Positions 9,985-19,280 of a DNA stretch of 64,000 bases are shown here, piece by piece (the first letter of the stretch is position 1; the number at the start of each line of letters is the position of its first letter). Below the pieces are notes generated by a model. It was given only the letters and a program-made list of their open reading frames with translations. It had not been told where the DNA came from and ran no database searches. The DNA is taken from the NCBI GenBank assembly GCA_023091665.1, contig JALJCQ010000030.1, positions 3,040,501 through 3,104,500 on the forward strand, in the 5' to 3' direction. Made by a program: the position numbers and the translations under genes. This stretch comes from Pythium myriotylum (lineage: Eukaryota; Oomycota; Peronosporomycetes; Pythiales; Pythiaceae).

Positions 9985-10746
9985 ATGGTCTCCATTGCCA
10001 CCTTCCTCGCCACCGCAACCGCCGCCATTTTTGCCTCGGCCTCGGCTGATAGCTCCGTCGTCCCCAACATCGCGCAGGGTGTCTACTTCCGCCCGCCGGC
10101 CTCGCTCACGTCGGGTGACCCGACCAACACGGCCGCTCCGTTCCGCCGCACGCCTTGTCCAGCGGTCAATGCGCTTGCTAACCACGGATACCTTCCGCGC
10201 GACGGCAAGAACATCACCAACACGCAGCTGCGTGACGTGGTCATGGACAAGTACAACCTGGACCTTGGTTTGGCGACGCTGCTAGTCAGTGTGTTCCCGG
10301 CGTCGTTTGACCTCAACTACATCAGCACCCATAACCTCGTTGAGCACGATGCGGCACTCGTGCATGCTGACTACTACTTCGAGAAGGACCGATCCAAGAT
10401 CGACCCGACTCTGCTGAGCGACGTGCTCAAGCGTGCCGACAGCAAGGGCCAGTTCTCGGTGCAGACGTTCGGTCAGATCCGCAAGGAGCGCCTCGCAGCA
10501 TGCAAGGCCAACAACCCGACGTGCACTTTCGGTGCGACGCAGGTGTTCTTGGCGTTCGGTGAGTCGTCGCTGATCCTCAACGGCTTCGGCAACGGCACGA
10601 GCGAGACGGTAGACTTGGCGACGCTGACTTCATTCCTGAAGGATGAGAAGATTCCTTCGTGGTTCACCAAGTCTCCCACGCAGGTGACGCAGGCGAAGCT
10701 GGGTGCGACGTCGGCCAAGATCCAGGCGGTCGCGAACGCCGCGTAG
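9985..10746 (+). CDS. short secreted heme-thiolate peroxidase (HTP3)
   Basis: A 253-residue HTP. The signal peptide ends near residue 21 (SASA-D). The heme ligand is Cys58 in RRTPCPAVNALANHG, EHD is at 120-122 (followed by AALVHAD) and the acid-base Glu is Glu193. The Cys pair C-x6-C is present (CKANNPTC). Its C-terminal part (ETVDLATLTSFLKDEKIPSWF) differs from the HTP1/HTP5 type and is shared only with HTP4. The gene converges with HTP4 over a 600 bp gap. Its upstream region resembles that of HTP5, although the coding region of HTP5 is of a different subtype. Start at the MVS signal peptide, in good context (AACCATGG). Confidence 0.9.
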   Translation: MVSIATFLATATAAIFASASADSSVVPNIAQGVYFRPPASLTSGDPTNTAAPFRRTPCPAVNALANHGYLPRDGKNITNTQLRDVVMDKYNLDLGLATLLVSVFPASFDLNYISTHNLVEHDAALVHADYYFEKDRSKIDPTLLSDVLKRADSKGQFSVQTFGQIRKERLAACKANNPTCTFGATQVFLAFGESSLILNGFGNGTSETVDLATLTSFLKDEKIPSWFTKSPTQVTQAKLGATSAKIQAVANAA

Positions 10747-11348
10747 AGGGTTCAAGTCTCAGAACTTGTAGACTCAATATTACTACCGAGAATACACGAC
10801 GGATGTTAATTCTGACTGTGGTTGATCTGCATTGAGATGCGCGGTGGTGTTCTGTCGTTTGTCGGTTCCTAAGAAATTCTTCATGGTTTCGAAATCAATT
10901 GTGGCTTGCTGGCCGATTTTTGACATTTTTGTGTCAGGTTCGTTTTGTTTATGTGCAATGGGTTACACTGAACTTCAATAAGGTCATAGCCAGTGCAATT
11001 TTCGACGAGAGAATGCACCCACTAGATTGAACGAGTCTTGAGATGCCTCTGATGAATGATGCCTCTGAGTCGCCCATCGCGTGCGAAGATCGAGCTCCGA
11101 CACTTGCGTGCGTGTGATATCCGGGTTATCCATAGCTTCTAGTGAGTCCAGTCCTGTCGTCCATGAGGCCTCTCACGTCCACTTGGACGAGAGAACCCGT
11201 CGTTGGATCAGGGGATGACGAGGATAACCAACACGCCGACTACATCTCTATTCGCGTAATCAGCGGCGGCAAGAGTACGACGCACTATATGTCATGATCG
11301 TGTATTCTGGGGGAGTAATATCGTGCCTACTGTGTAACTCAAAACTCT
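10747..11348. other. convergent intergenic region HTP3/HTP4
   Basis: Between the 3' ends of HTP3 and HTP4. No open frame or RNA feature recognised. The sequence is relatively AT-rich near 10747-11000, as expected for 3' untranslated regions. Confidence 0.6.
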
Positions 11349-12146
11349 CTATGCGGCGTTCGCGATCGCCTGGATCTTGGCCGACGTCGCACCCAGCTTC
11401 GCCTGCGTCACCTGCGTAGGAGACTTGGTGAACCACGAAGGAATCTTCTCCTCCTTCAGGAACGAAGTCAGCGTCGCCAAGTCCACCGTCTCGGTCGTGC
11501 CATTGCCGAAGCCGTTCAGGATCAGCGACGACTCGCCGAACGCCAAGAACACCTGCGTCGCGCCGAACGTCACGTTCGGGTTGTTGGCCTTGGACGCCGC
11601 CAGGCGCTCCTTGCGGATCTGGCCGAACGTCTGCACCGAGAACTGACCGTTGCTGTCGGCGCGCTTGAGCACGTCCTTGAGAAGAGCGTCGTCGATCTTC
11701 GACGTGTCCTTCTCAAAGTACACGTCCGCGTGCACGAGCGACGCGTCGTGCTCCACGAGGTTGTGCGTGCCCAGCAAGTTGAGGTCGAACGGCGTCGCCG
11801 GGAACACGCTCACCAGCAGCGTGGCCAACGCCAGATCCAGGTTGTACTTATCCATGACCACGTCACGCAGCTGCGTCGTGGTGATGTTCTTGCCGTCACG
11901 AGGGAGGTATCCGTGGTTGGCAAGAGCGTTGAGCGCGGGACAAGGGGTGCGGCGGAACGGGGCGTCCGTGTTGGTAGGGTCGCCCGACGTGAGCGAGGCC
12001 GGTGGGCGGAAGTAGAGACCCTGAGCCATGGACTCGGTCGTGGCCACGAGACCTTGGGCAATATCGGCGGCAACCGTGTTGTCGGCCGAGGCCGAGGCGA
12101 AGATGGCAGCGGTGGTTGCGGCAAGGAAGGCAGCGACGGAAACCAT
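11349..12146 (-). CDS. short secreted heme-thiolate peroxidase (HTP4), mosaic
   Basis: A 265-residue HTP with signal peptide about 1-21, Cys69 ligand (RRTPCPALNALANHG), EHD at 132-134 and Glu205. The N-terminal part (FRPPASLTSGDPTNTDAPF) and the C-terminal part (DLATLTSFLKEEKIPSWF) match HTP3. The centre, including the extra residue in FPATPFDLN and the Cys-less KANNPNVTFG, matches HTP5-HTP7. This is a second gene-conversion mosaic. Between signal peptide and domain it carries the longer linker (QGLVATTESMAQG) also seen in HTP5-HTP7. The start is the MVS ATG; the frame extends further upstream but passes through the initiator. Confidence 0.9.
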   Translation of the reverse strand: MVSVAAFLAATTAAIFASASADNTVAADIAQGLVATTESMAQGLYFRPPASLTSGDPTNTDAPFRRTPCPALNALANHGYLPRDGKNITTTQLRDVVMDKYNLDLALATLLVSVFPATPFDLNLLGTHNLVEHDASLVHADVYFEKDTSKIDDALLKDVLKRADSNGQFSVQTFGQIRKERLAASKANNPNVTFGATQVFLAFGESSLILNGFGNGTTETVDLATLTSFLKEEKIPSWFTKSPTQVTQAKLGATSAKIQAIANAA

Positions 12147-12192
12147 GGTTGGAGGAAGGAGTTGGTTGGAAGTGAACTTGAGCGGGGCTTGG

Positions 12193-12209
12193 CAAGTTTC
12201 GGAATGAGA
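12193..12209 (-). promoter_or_regulatory. initiator element of HTP4
   Basis: On the minus strand this reads TCTCATTCCGAAACTTG, 46 bp before the ATG. Confidence 0.6.
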
Positions 12210-12428
12210 CTGAGGCTGGCGAGAGCTTGGTGGCTTCTCTTTGGCTGTCGCCGTTGTGTCGCACAAAATCTCCACAACTCATCATGTGGCATTACGCACG
12301 AAGTGTGCTACTACTGGTAATACAAACTAGTTTACAGTATCCTGTACCAGTTTGAGGCGTTATGTTCGGTCCGAATCTACGAGCGCCGTTCCCCCCTAAC
12401 ACTGTCCGTTCACCTCGAAGCATCGGCA

Positions 12429-12442
12429 TGGACCGCCAAAAG
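12429..12442 (-). promoter_or_regulatory. candidate shared cis-element upstream of HTP4
   Basis: In the sense direction of HTP4 this reads CTTTTGGCGGTCCA, 282 bp before the ATG. Confidence 0.4.
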
Positions 12443-13638
12443 CGGGAAGATCGGCCAGATGGATTCGCGCACTCTTCTCGGTGGGCGACGCTCGGTCCGA
12501 CCCACGAGTCGCTGGGTGCTGTGGACTTTGCTCAATAATTGCGAGTCATGGCCACATTCCGTCCCCCCTTGAGAAGTCTAACGGTAATCAAACCACGGAG
12601 CAGCCACACAGTGATCCTAACCACCGGCCTGCGAGGTGTTGAGATGATTCTCTGGGGCAGATTCGCCTAAGTTACACTGTGTCTACCACGGTAAGCCACC
12701 CTAAAGTACGAGCCAACCGCGGGCACCGTTCTCTAGTTCTTTTCATCGTGTTGACCTTAGATGATGAGCGGCGATCGTAAGCGAGGATGAGAGGCGGCCT
12801 CGTCGCATGGAATGATCCAGACCCAACGACGGGTTCTTCGCTCTTGTGGGCGCGAGCTGGGACCGTGACGACGACGACGGCGCTGGGCTCACTGGAACCC
12901 ATGGATAACCCTCGGGAACACGCACACGCAGTCGCTGGAACCAGACCTCCTCACACGATCGACGAGCCCGTGACACCCTCTCCTGCCAGCTGCATCTCGA
13001 GCATTCCATTCGAATCTTGGGCGAGCTTTCTCTTGTTCAAAGCATTGTGATCTGCACTGGCTATGTACCTGTTGACGAAACCTATTGCACATAACCAGGT
13101 CTCACTAAGACACAAAAATGCGACCACTAGACACCAGGACACAGAGGCAGAGTGTCTTGGTGTCTGAATGTCTCAATTGTGATTCTGACACGTCACAATT
13201 TGCGACGCACAAAATTGCGAATTACAACCTTCTCCGAATGAACGAGCTGGGAGCTTCCCAGCAGAAACCCAGAGCTGCACAGCGTTCACAACACCACGCG
13301 CAACTCCGAAACCCTCATCGCCATCCATGAAGCGCAGTTTACAAGTCTGCATTCTCCCGAGGCAGAAGACAGAGGAGCCTTCTAGTATCTAGTGGAATCG
13401 AAGCCCCCTCCCCCACTTCCTCAACCAGAACGTTGAGTGACAACGACGCAGTCTGGAGCAGCCAGGGACTTATGGGTCGGACCAAGGAATACTAGAAGCC
13501 ATCTGGTATATCTGTCTGCTTTCGGGGGTCTATTTGTACTGTATGGATGAGGGTGGACAGTCGCGCGGGAAAGGGCGATTGTGGCCGGGAGATCCGGAGA
13601 GTCGCCAAGTGGAGGGACAACAAACAGTTCCCGCCGCA

Positions 13639-13652
13639 TTTTTGGCGGTCCA
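13639..13652 (+). promoter_or_regulatory. candidate shared cis-element upstream of HTP5
   Basis: TTTTTGGCGGTCCA, about 300 bp before the ATG. It is part of a longer block of similarity with the HTP3 upstream region. Confidence 0.4.
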
Positions 13653-13857
13653 GACCAGGAGCCATCGACACATCCCCAGTGCGACGGGACTGTCGACTCG
13701 ACAGACCGCCTTTCGCAGACACCACGACGTAGACATGACCGATTAGCAGTTCGCACCCTAGAGTCAACAAACCTGTCGCCAATAGTGGAACCTTCAACAA
13801 CTGAGCACAGGATGTAACTCGAGGTTCAGACAATCGCTACCCCACACCTTTCGTCAG

Positions 13858-13874
13858 TCTCATTCCACAACTTG
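13858..13874 (+). promoter_or_regulatory. initiator element of HTP5
   Basis: TCTCATTCCACAACTTG. Identity with HTP6 and HTP7 starts at this element, while the sequence before it is of HTP3 type. Confidence 0.6.
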
Positions 13875-13951
13875 CTTAGCCCCGCTCAAGTTCACACCCA
13901 CCCACCCAACCAACCAACCACCCAACCGCCACTTCCTCTCTCCTACCAACC

Positions 13952-14761
13952 ATGGTCTCCATCACCGCCCTCTTCACCACCGCCACTGCCGCCATCTTCG
14001 CCTCCGCTTCCGCCTCGGCCGCGGCCCAGAACGCCGTCGCCAGCGACATCGCGCATGGCCTGGTCGCGACGGCCGAGGCCATGACGCAAGGTCTCTACTT
14101 CAAGCCGCCGGCCTCGCTCACGTCGGGCGACCCGGCCAACAAGGACGCCTGGTTCCGTCGCTCGCCGTGCCCGGCCATCAACACCCTCGCCAACCACGGA
14201 TACCTCCCTCGTGACGGCAAGAACATCACCACGACGCAGCTGCGTGACGTGGTCATGGACAAGTACAACCTGGATCTGGCGTTGGCCACGCTGCTGGTGA
14301 GCGTGTTCCCGGCGACGCCGTTCGACCTCAACTTGCTGGGCACGCACAACCTCGTGGAGCACGACGCGTCGCTCGTGCACGCGGACGTGTACTTTGAGAA
14401 GGACACGTCGAAGATCGACGACGCTCTTCTCAAGGACGTGCTCAAGCGCGCCGACAGCAACGGTCAGTTCTCGGTGCAGACGTTCGGTCAGCTCCGCAAG
14501 GAGCGCCTGGCGGCGTCCAAGGCCAACAACCCGAACGTGACGTTCGGCGCGACGCAGGTGTTCTTGGCGTTCGGCGAGTCGTCGCTGATCCTGAACGGCT
14601 TCGGCAACGGCACGACCGAGACGGTGGACAAGTACACGCTGACGTCTTTCCTGGAGTACGAGATGTTCCCGATCGGTTTCAAGAAGTCTCCGACGCAGGT
14701 GACGCAGGCGAAGCTGGGTGCGACGTCGGCCAAGCTCCAGGCGATCGCGAACGCGGCGTAG
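13952..14761 (+). CDS. short secreted heme-thiolate peroxidase (HTP5), protein identical to HTP7
   Basis: A 269-residue HTP. Signal peptide about 1-22; a linker (VASDIAHGLVATAEAM) precedes the domain. The heme ligand is Cys73 in RRSPCPAINTLANHG, EHD is at 136-138 and the acid-base Glu is Glu209. The potential disulfide pair is absent (SKANNPNV), while the sequons NIT and NVT remain. The translation shows no difference from HTP7 and only two from HTP6, near residues 23-26. The 5' leader is a C/A-rich run of CCAACCAACC repeats. Transcription converges with HTP6, so read-through RNA could form a long duplex. Confidence 0.92.
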   Translation: MVSITALFTTATAAIFASASASAAAQNAVASDIAHGLVATAEAMTQGLYFKPPASLTSGDPANKDAWFRRSPCPAINTLANHGYLPRDGKNITTTQLRDVVMDKYNLDLALATLLVSVFPATPFDLNLLGTHNLVEHDASLVHADVYFEKDTSKIDDALLKDVLKRADSNGQFSVQTFGQLRKERLAASKANNPNVTFGATQVFLAFGESSLILNGFGNGTTETVDKYTLTSFLEYEMFPIGFKKSPTQVTQAKLGATSAKLQAIANAA

Positions 14762-15027
14762 GCATGAGCATAGGCATAGACGTAGGCGTAGACGTAGGCC
14801 TGCTATATTTCTTATACTATTTGAGATTGGATTTATTTTTTTCGTACGGTAGATCTGTTGAACTGTTTGCTGGTGAAGTAGTCTGCAGAAGTTGTCTCGA
14901 CCATGCGGAAGGAGCCATGGATTTGCGGCTGGTGCGGTGGCGGGTCGTGGCGCGTCCGTCTCGCCGATGTTTTGCGGTGGTCCGTTTCCGGTGTTCTGTT
15001 TGCACCCTTCGTGATGTGGGAGCTTTC

Positions 15028-15056
15028 CATGGGTCACGGCGAACCCAGTCGATGGC
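15028..15056 (+). repeat. short inverted repeat, left arm
   Basis: CATGGGTCACGGCGAACCC followed by AGTCGATGGC. It pairs with 15171-15199 with one mismatch over 29 bp, separated by 114 bp. Confidence 0.75.
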
Positions 15057-15170
15057 ATCTACTGAAGTTACTCACTCACGAACGGTGAAGTCCAGCCGAC
15101 AGGTGACGCTGGTGTTGATGACTACATACGACGAGGCCATCGACATTCGCACCCTAACCAGCCAGGCCAG

Positions 15171-15199
15171 GCCATCGACCGGGTTCGCCGTGACCCATG
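15171..15199 (-). repeat. short inverted repeat, right arm
   Basis: Reverse complement of 15028-15056 apart from one base. Its outer end coincides with the boundary of the large HTP6/HTP7 inverted repeat, at GATATCGAGCTT. Confidence 0.75.
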
Positions 15200-15560
15200 A
15201 TATCGAGCTTGACGAAAGAATCCAGATATGGGAACTTCTTCCCTCAAAGGGAAAGAGGAAGTGGATTCTATCCACCGAAGAGACCCTCCGCTCTAAGGGA
15301 TGGCGAAGGATGATGCGTCCCGGCGTTCTTGTTGACTAAACCATTCGCTTCGTCGATGTTGATCGAGAATTGATGGTGCGAGCAGTATCTGGAAGAGGAA
15401 GCACTGATCCTCAGGGTATCATAAAGATAAGCGTTGTAGACAACGTCACCAGCAAACAGTTCAACAGATCTACCGTACGAAAAAAATAAATCCAATCTCA
15501 AATAGTATAAGAAATATAGCAGGCCTACGTCTACGCCTACGTCTATGCCTATGCTCATGC

Positions 15561-16370
15561 CTACGCCGCGTTCGCGATCGCCTGGAGCTTGGCCGACGTC
15601 GCACCCAGCTTCGCCTGCGTCACCTGCGTCGGAGACTTCTTGAAACCGATCGGGAACATCTCGTACTCCAGGAAAGACGTCAGCGTGTACTTGTCCACCG
15701 TCTCGGTCGTGCCGTTGCCGAAGCCGTTCAGGATCAGCGACGACTCGCCGAACGCCAAGAACACCTGCGTCGCGCCGAACGTCACGTTCGGGTTGTTGGC
15801 CTTGGACGCCGCCAGGCGCTCCTTGCGGAGCTGACCGAACGTCTGCACCGAGAACTGACCGTTGCTGTCGGCGCGCTTGAGCACGTCCTTGAGAAGAGCG
15901 TCGTCGATCTTCGACGTGTCCTTCTCAAAGTACACGTCCGCGTGCACGAGCGACGCGTCGTGCTCCACGAGGTTGTGCGTGCCCAGCAAGTTGAGGTCGA
16001 ACGGCGTCGCCGGGAACACGCTCACCAGCAGCGTGGCCAACGCCAGATCCAGGTTGTACTTGTCCATGACCACGTCACGCAGCTGCGTCGTGGTGATGTT
16101 CTTGCCGTCACGAGGGAGGTATCCGTGGTTGGCGAGGGTGTTGATGGCCGGGCACGGCGAGCGACGGAACCAGGCGTCCTTGTTGGCCGGGTCGCCCGAC
16201 GTGAGCGAGGCCGGCGGCTTGAAGTAGAGACCTTGCGTCATGGCCTCGGCCGTCGCGACCAGGCCATGCGCGATGTCGCTGGCGACGGCGTTCTCGGCCG
16301 CGGTCGAGGCGGAGGCGGAGGCGAAGATGGCGGCAGTGGCGGTGGTGAAGAGGGCGGTGATGGAGACCAT
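15561..16370 (-). CDS. short secreted heme-thiolate peroxidase (HTP6)
   Basis: A 269-residue HTP that differs from HTP5/HTP7 only in the segment after the signal peptide (ASTAAEN instead of ASAAAQN). The PCP ligand Cys73, EHD at 136-138 and Glu209 are intact. It lies tail-to-tail with HTP5 and head-to-head with HTP7, in the left arm of a large inverted repeat. Near-identity over both coding sequence and flanks implies recent duplication or continuing gene conversion. The start is the MVS ATG, with a C/A-rich leader and an initiator 78 bp upstream. Confidence 0.92.
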   Translation of the reverse strand: MVSITALFTTATAAIFASASASTAAENAVASDIAHGLVATAEAMTQGLYFKPPASLTSGDPANKDAWFRRSPCPAINTLANHGYLPRDGKNITTTQLRDVVMDKYNLDLALATLLVSVFPATPFDLNLLGTHNLVEHDASLVHADVYFEKDTSKIDDALLKDVLKRADSNGQFSVQTFGQLRKERLAASKANNPNVTFGATQVFLAFGESSLILNGFGNGTTETVDKYTLTSFLEYEMFPIGFKKSPTQVTQAKLGATSAKLQAIANAA

Positions 16371-16447
16371 GGTTGGTAGGAGAGAGGAAGTGGTGGTTGG
16401 GTGGTTGGTTGGTTGGGTGGGTGGGTGTGAACTTGAGCGGGGCTAAG

Positions 16448-16464
16448 CAAGTTGTGGAATGAGA
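16448..16464 (-). promoter_or_regulatory. initiator element of HTP6
   Basis: On the minus strand this reads TCTCATTCCACAACTTG. A 9-10 bp tandem repeat (CTCAGTCTCT-type) directly precedes it, as in HTP7 but not HTP5. Confidence 0.6.
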
Positions 16465-16945
16465 CTGAGAGACTGAGAGACTGAGGTCGTGACTCGACTC
16501 GACCGGGTCAGATTGGACAGGCCAGGACTTGACCCCGGACGGAACCTACGGGACCCACTCGACAGGACTGGAGTAGACCCGTTCGTACAACTCGACCTCC
16601 TGTAGTCGTGTCGCGCCGCCGGCTATGTTGCCTTCCTTTCGATTTCCTCCGGTGTTGGTGGCGTTCCGTGGGTTCAGATGGCTTTGCATCCCAGTGCACT
16701 GTCTGTCATTCTCCCGCTCTATGGAACAGGATGGACTACACAGTACGAATAGTCTGCGCTCACGGGTTCCGCTTGCAAGACTGTCCACATGCGTGAACAA
16801 ATACACATCGACAACTGTCGGTTCGTGGCCACTGGAAGCAAGCGTGCAAACCTGTCAGATGGATTCCAGCACTTTTCTCGTACCCAGCGCTAGGTCGGAC
16901 CCACGGAAATTGGTCGCTGCTGCAGTGTTTGTTGTTGGCAGTCTC

Positions 16946-17529
16946 CATGATTCACGTCGTGCGTTTCTTCCCACACGAGATTGACAGCACACAGATTGGC
17001 AAGGATTCCCGATCGCTCTGTCGGTAATACCGACTCGGTATGTTAGACCAGAGGCACAGAAACGAGTTGCACTGTTCGAATTTGACTGCAGACAGGTCCA
17101 CTCTCATCTTCCTCTCACCGATGGTTTCGTCACCCCAGCCCTGCGAGACCGGTCGCACGACTCCCCGGCAGATGCACCTGGCCTGGAGTGGTTGGTTCTC
17201 GACACGGACGGTCAGTACTGGCTTCACAAGCAGTCAGATCGAGCTCCACCACTATCTGTACGGTCTACACGAATCCGAATGCGGCTGCGGATGGCCTCGT
17301 CGCGTAGATTTGTCGTCATCACTACTATCCGTGCTAATCGTGGTCTGGACTCGAGCTCTGCAATCACTTGAATCGCTTGCCCTCGTCAGTCTGGCGTGGC
17401 ACGTATTCATATTCCGAAGAGATCGGTAACACACGACTACTCTCTGGCAGAGACTGCCGGTGTGCTATCGTAGTGTGCTACATGTATCGATCTCATGTGA
17501 CACGACATGCGCATGCGACTAGCGTGAAG
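16946..17529. other. spacer of the HTP6/HTP7 inverted repeat
   Basis: About 580 bp of unique sequence between the two repeat arms. It has one open frame of 129 codons on the plus strand (17040-17429), of odd composition and without known features. I do not call a gene here. Confidence 0.5.
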
Positions 17530-17932
17530 AGACTACGAACAACGAACACTGCAGCCAGCGAGTCGTGGGGTGGGTCCAACCTTGCGCTGGGTGCGAGAAA
17601 AGTGCTGGAATCCATCTGACAGGGTTGTACGCTTCCGGTGTCCACGAGCCGCCAGTACGAGTGTGTTTATTTCTGTTTCTGCGTGTGGATAGTCGTGCGA
17701 GCGGGGCCGGTGAGTACGGACTGGATGGACACCGTACCGTACATACTGTTCCGCGGAAGCGGGAATAGACAGACAAACAGACAGCGCCTTGGGATACGAA
17801 GCCATCGAAACCCACGGAGAGCCACGAGTCTCAAAGGGAATCGAAACTAACGTCCCGTCCGGGGTTAAGTCCTGGCCTGTCCAATCTGACCCGGTCGAGT
17901 CGAGCCACGACCTCAGTCTCTCAGTCTCTCAG

Positions 17933-17949
17933 TCTCATTCCACAACTTG
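17933..17949 (+). promoter_or_regulatory. initiator element of HTP7
   Basis: TCTCATTCCACAACTTG, 77 bp before the ATG, preceded by CTCAGTCTCTCAGTCTCTCA. Confidence 0.6.
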
Positions 17950-18026
17950 CTTAGCCCCGCTCAAGTTCACACCCACCCACCCAACCAACCAACCACCCAA
18001 CCGCCACTTCCTCTCTCCTACCAACC

Positions 18027-18836
18027 ATGGTCTCCATCACCGCCCTCTTCACCACCGCCACTGCCGCCATCTTCGCCTCCGCTTCCGCCTCGGCCGCGGC
18101 CCAGAACGCCGTCGCCAGCGACATCGCGCATGGCCTGGTCGCGACGGCCGAGGCCATGACGCAAGGTCTCTACTTCAAGCCGCCGGCCTCGCTCACGTCG
18201 GGCGACCCGGCCAACAAGGACGCCTGGTTCCGTCGCTCGCCGTGCCCGGCCATCAACACCCTCGCCAACCACGGATACCTCCCTCGTGACGGCAAGAACA
18301 TCACCACGACGCAGCTGCGTGACGTGGTCATGGACAAGTACAACCTGGATCTGGCGTTGGCCACGCTGCTGGTGAGCGTGTTCCCGGCGACGCCGTTCGA
18401 CCTCAACTTGCTGGGCACGCACAACCTCGTGGAGCACGACGCGTCGCTCGTGCACGCGGACGTGTACTTTGAGAAGGACACGTCGAAGATCGACGACGCT
18501 CTTCTCAAGGACGTGCTCAAGCGCGCCGACAGCAACGGTCAGTTCTCGGTGCAGACGTTCGGTCAGCTCCGCAAGGAGCGCCTGGCGGCGTCCAAGGCCA
18601 ACAACCCGAACGTGACGTTCGGCGCGACGCAGGTGTTCTTGGCGTTCGGCGAGTCGTCGCTGATCCTGAACGGCTTCGGCAACGGCACGACCGAGACGGT
18701 GGACAAGTACACGCTGACGTCTTTCCTGGAGTACGAGATGTTCCCGATCGGTTTCAAGAAGTCTCCGACGCAGGTGACGCAGGCGAAGCTGGGTGCGACG
18801 TCGGCCAAGCTCCAGGCGATCGCGAACGCGGCGTAG
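18027..18836 (+). CDS. short secreted heme-thiolate peroxidase (HTP7), protein identical to HTP5
   Basis: A 269-residue HTP whose translation equals that of HTP5: signal peptide 1-22, linker, Cys73 (PCP), EHD 136-138, Glu209, no C-x6-C pair. It is divergent from HTP6 across a 1.65 kb promoter interval that is itself palindromic. Unlike HTP5, its distal promoter is of the HTP4/HTP6 type, so HTP5 and HTP7 would make the same protein under different control. Start at the MVS ATG. Confidence 0.92.
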   Translation: MVSITALFTTATAAIFASASASAAAQNAVASDIAHGLVATAEAMTQGLYFKPPASLTSGDPANKDAWFRRSPCPAINTLANHGYLPRDGKNITTTQLRDVVMDKYNLDLALATLLVSVFPATPFDLNLLGTHNLVEHDASLVHADVYFEKDTSKIDDALLKDVLKRADSNGQFSVQTFGQLRKERLAASKANNPNVTFGATQVFLAFGESSLILNGFGNGTTETVDKYTLTSFLEYEMFPIGFKKSPTQVTQAKLGATSAKLQAIANAA

Positions 18837-19186
18837 GCATGAGCATAGGCATAGACGTAGGCGTAGACGTAGGCCTGCTATATTTCTTATACTATTTGAG
18901 ATTGGATTTATTTTTTTCGTACGGTAGATCTGTTGAACTGTTTGCTGGTGACGTTGTCTACAACGCTTATCTTTATGATACCCTGAGGATCAGTGCTTCC
19001 TCTTCCAGATACTGCTCGCACCATCAATTCTTGATCAACATCGACGAAGCGAATGGTTTAGTCAACAAGAACGCCGGGACGCATCATCCTTCGCCATCCC
19101 TTAGAGCGGAGGGTCTCTTCGGTGGATAGAATCCACTTCCTCTTTCCCTTTGAGGGAAGAAGTTCCCATATCTGGATTCTCTCGTA

Positions 19187-19280
19187 AAGCTCGATATCCA
19201 GCTGAGAGGGTGATCCCACTAACTCTTGTGGGTGGTTTCGGTTTGAATGGCTTTTCCAATGGTCTCCATATCATCCTTTC
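19187..19280 (+). repeat. dispersed ~95 bp repeat, copy 1
   Basis: Shares GATATCCAGCTGA-like, GATCCCAC and GGTTTGAATGGC blocks, in the same order and spacing, with 20364-20455. Confidence 0.65.

Larger units (their letters stand above)
12210..13857. other. divergent promoter region of HTP4 and HTP5
   Basis: No gene recognised. 12440-12540 resembles the distal upstream regions of HTP6 (16845-16945) and HTP7 (17530-17625, inverted), sharing CAGATGGATTC and CTTTTCTCG-like words. 13639-13820 resembles the upstream region of HTP3. The open frames in 12670-13330 and 13420-13830 overlap on both strands without domain signals. Confidence 0.5.
13858..14876 (+). repeat. HTP5 duplication unit (shared with HTP6 and HTP7)
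   Basis: From the initiator to the 3' flank ending GCTGGTGA, this unit is almost identical to 18027-18952 with its leader (same strand) and to the inverse of 15445-16464. The match stops abruptly at 14877, where HTP5 continues AGTAGTC and HTP7 continues CGTTGTC. Confidence 0.85.
14762..15560. other. convergent gap HTP5/HTP6 with palindromic flanks
   Basis: Both ends carry the same 3' flank in opposite orientation: a 6-bp-periodic GCATAG/ACGTAG tract, then TATTTCTTATACTATTTGAG and a T-rich run. Between them lie a 29-bp imperfect inverted repeat and about 200 bp of unique sequence. No gene recognised. Confidence 0.6.
15199..16945 (-). repeat. large inverted repeat around HTP6/HTP7, left arm
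   Basis: About 1.75 kb covering the 3' flank, HTP6, its 5' leader and a more diverged distal promoter. It is the reverse complement of about 17530-19198. Identity is near-complete from 15220 to about 16540 and falls beyond that. Confidence 0.8.
17530..19198 (+). repeat. large inverted repeat around HTP6/HTP7, right arm
   Basis: Reverse complement of about 15199-16945. It covers the distal promoter, leader, HTP7 and about 360 bp of 3' flank, including an internal CCTCAAAGGGAAAG-type hairpin near 19139-19160. Confidence 0.8.

Noticed and set aside
14765..14805. GCATAG/ACGTAG tract after HTP5 (and inverse after HTP6, HTP7) as a CRISPR-like or minisatellite array
   Set aside because: It is a short degenerate hexanucleotide tract in a 3' flank, without spacers.
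17040..17429. 129-codon frame in the spacer of the HTP6/HTP7 palindrome
   Set aside because: No signal peptide at its start, no recognised motif, and no initiator. It overlaps other frames equally long for chance.
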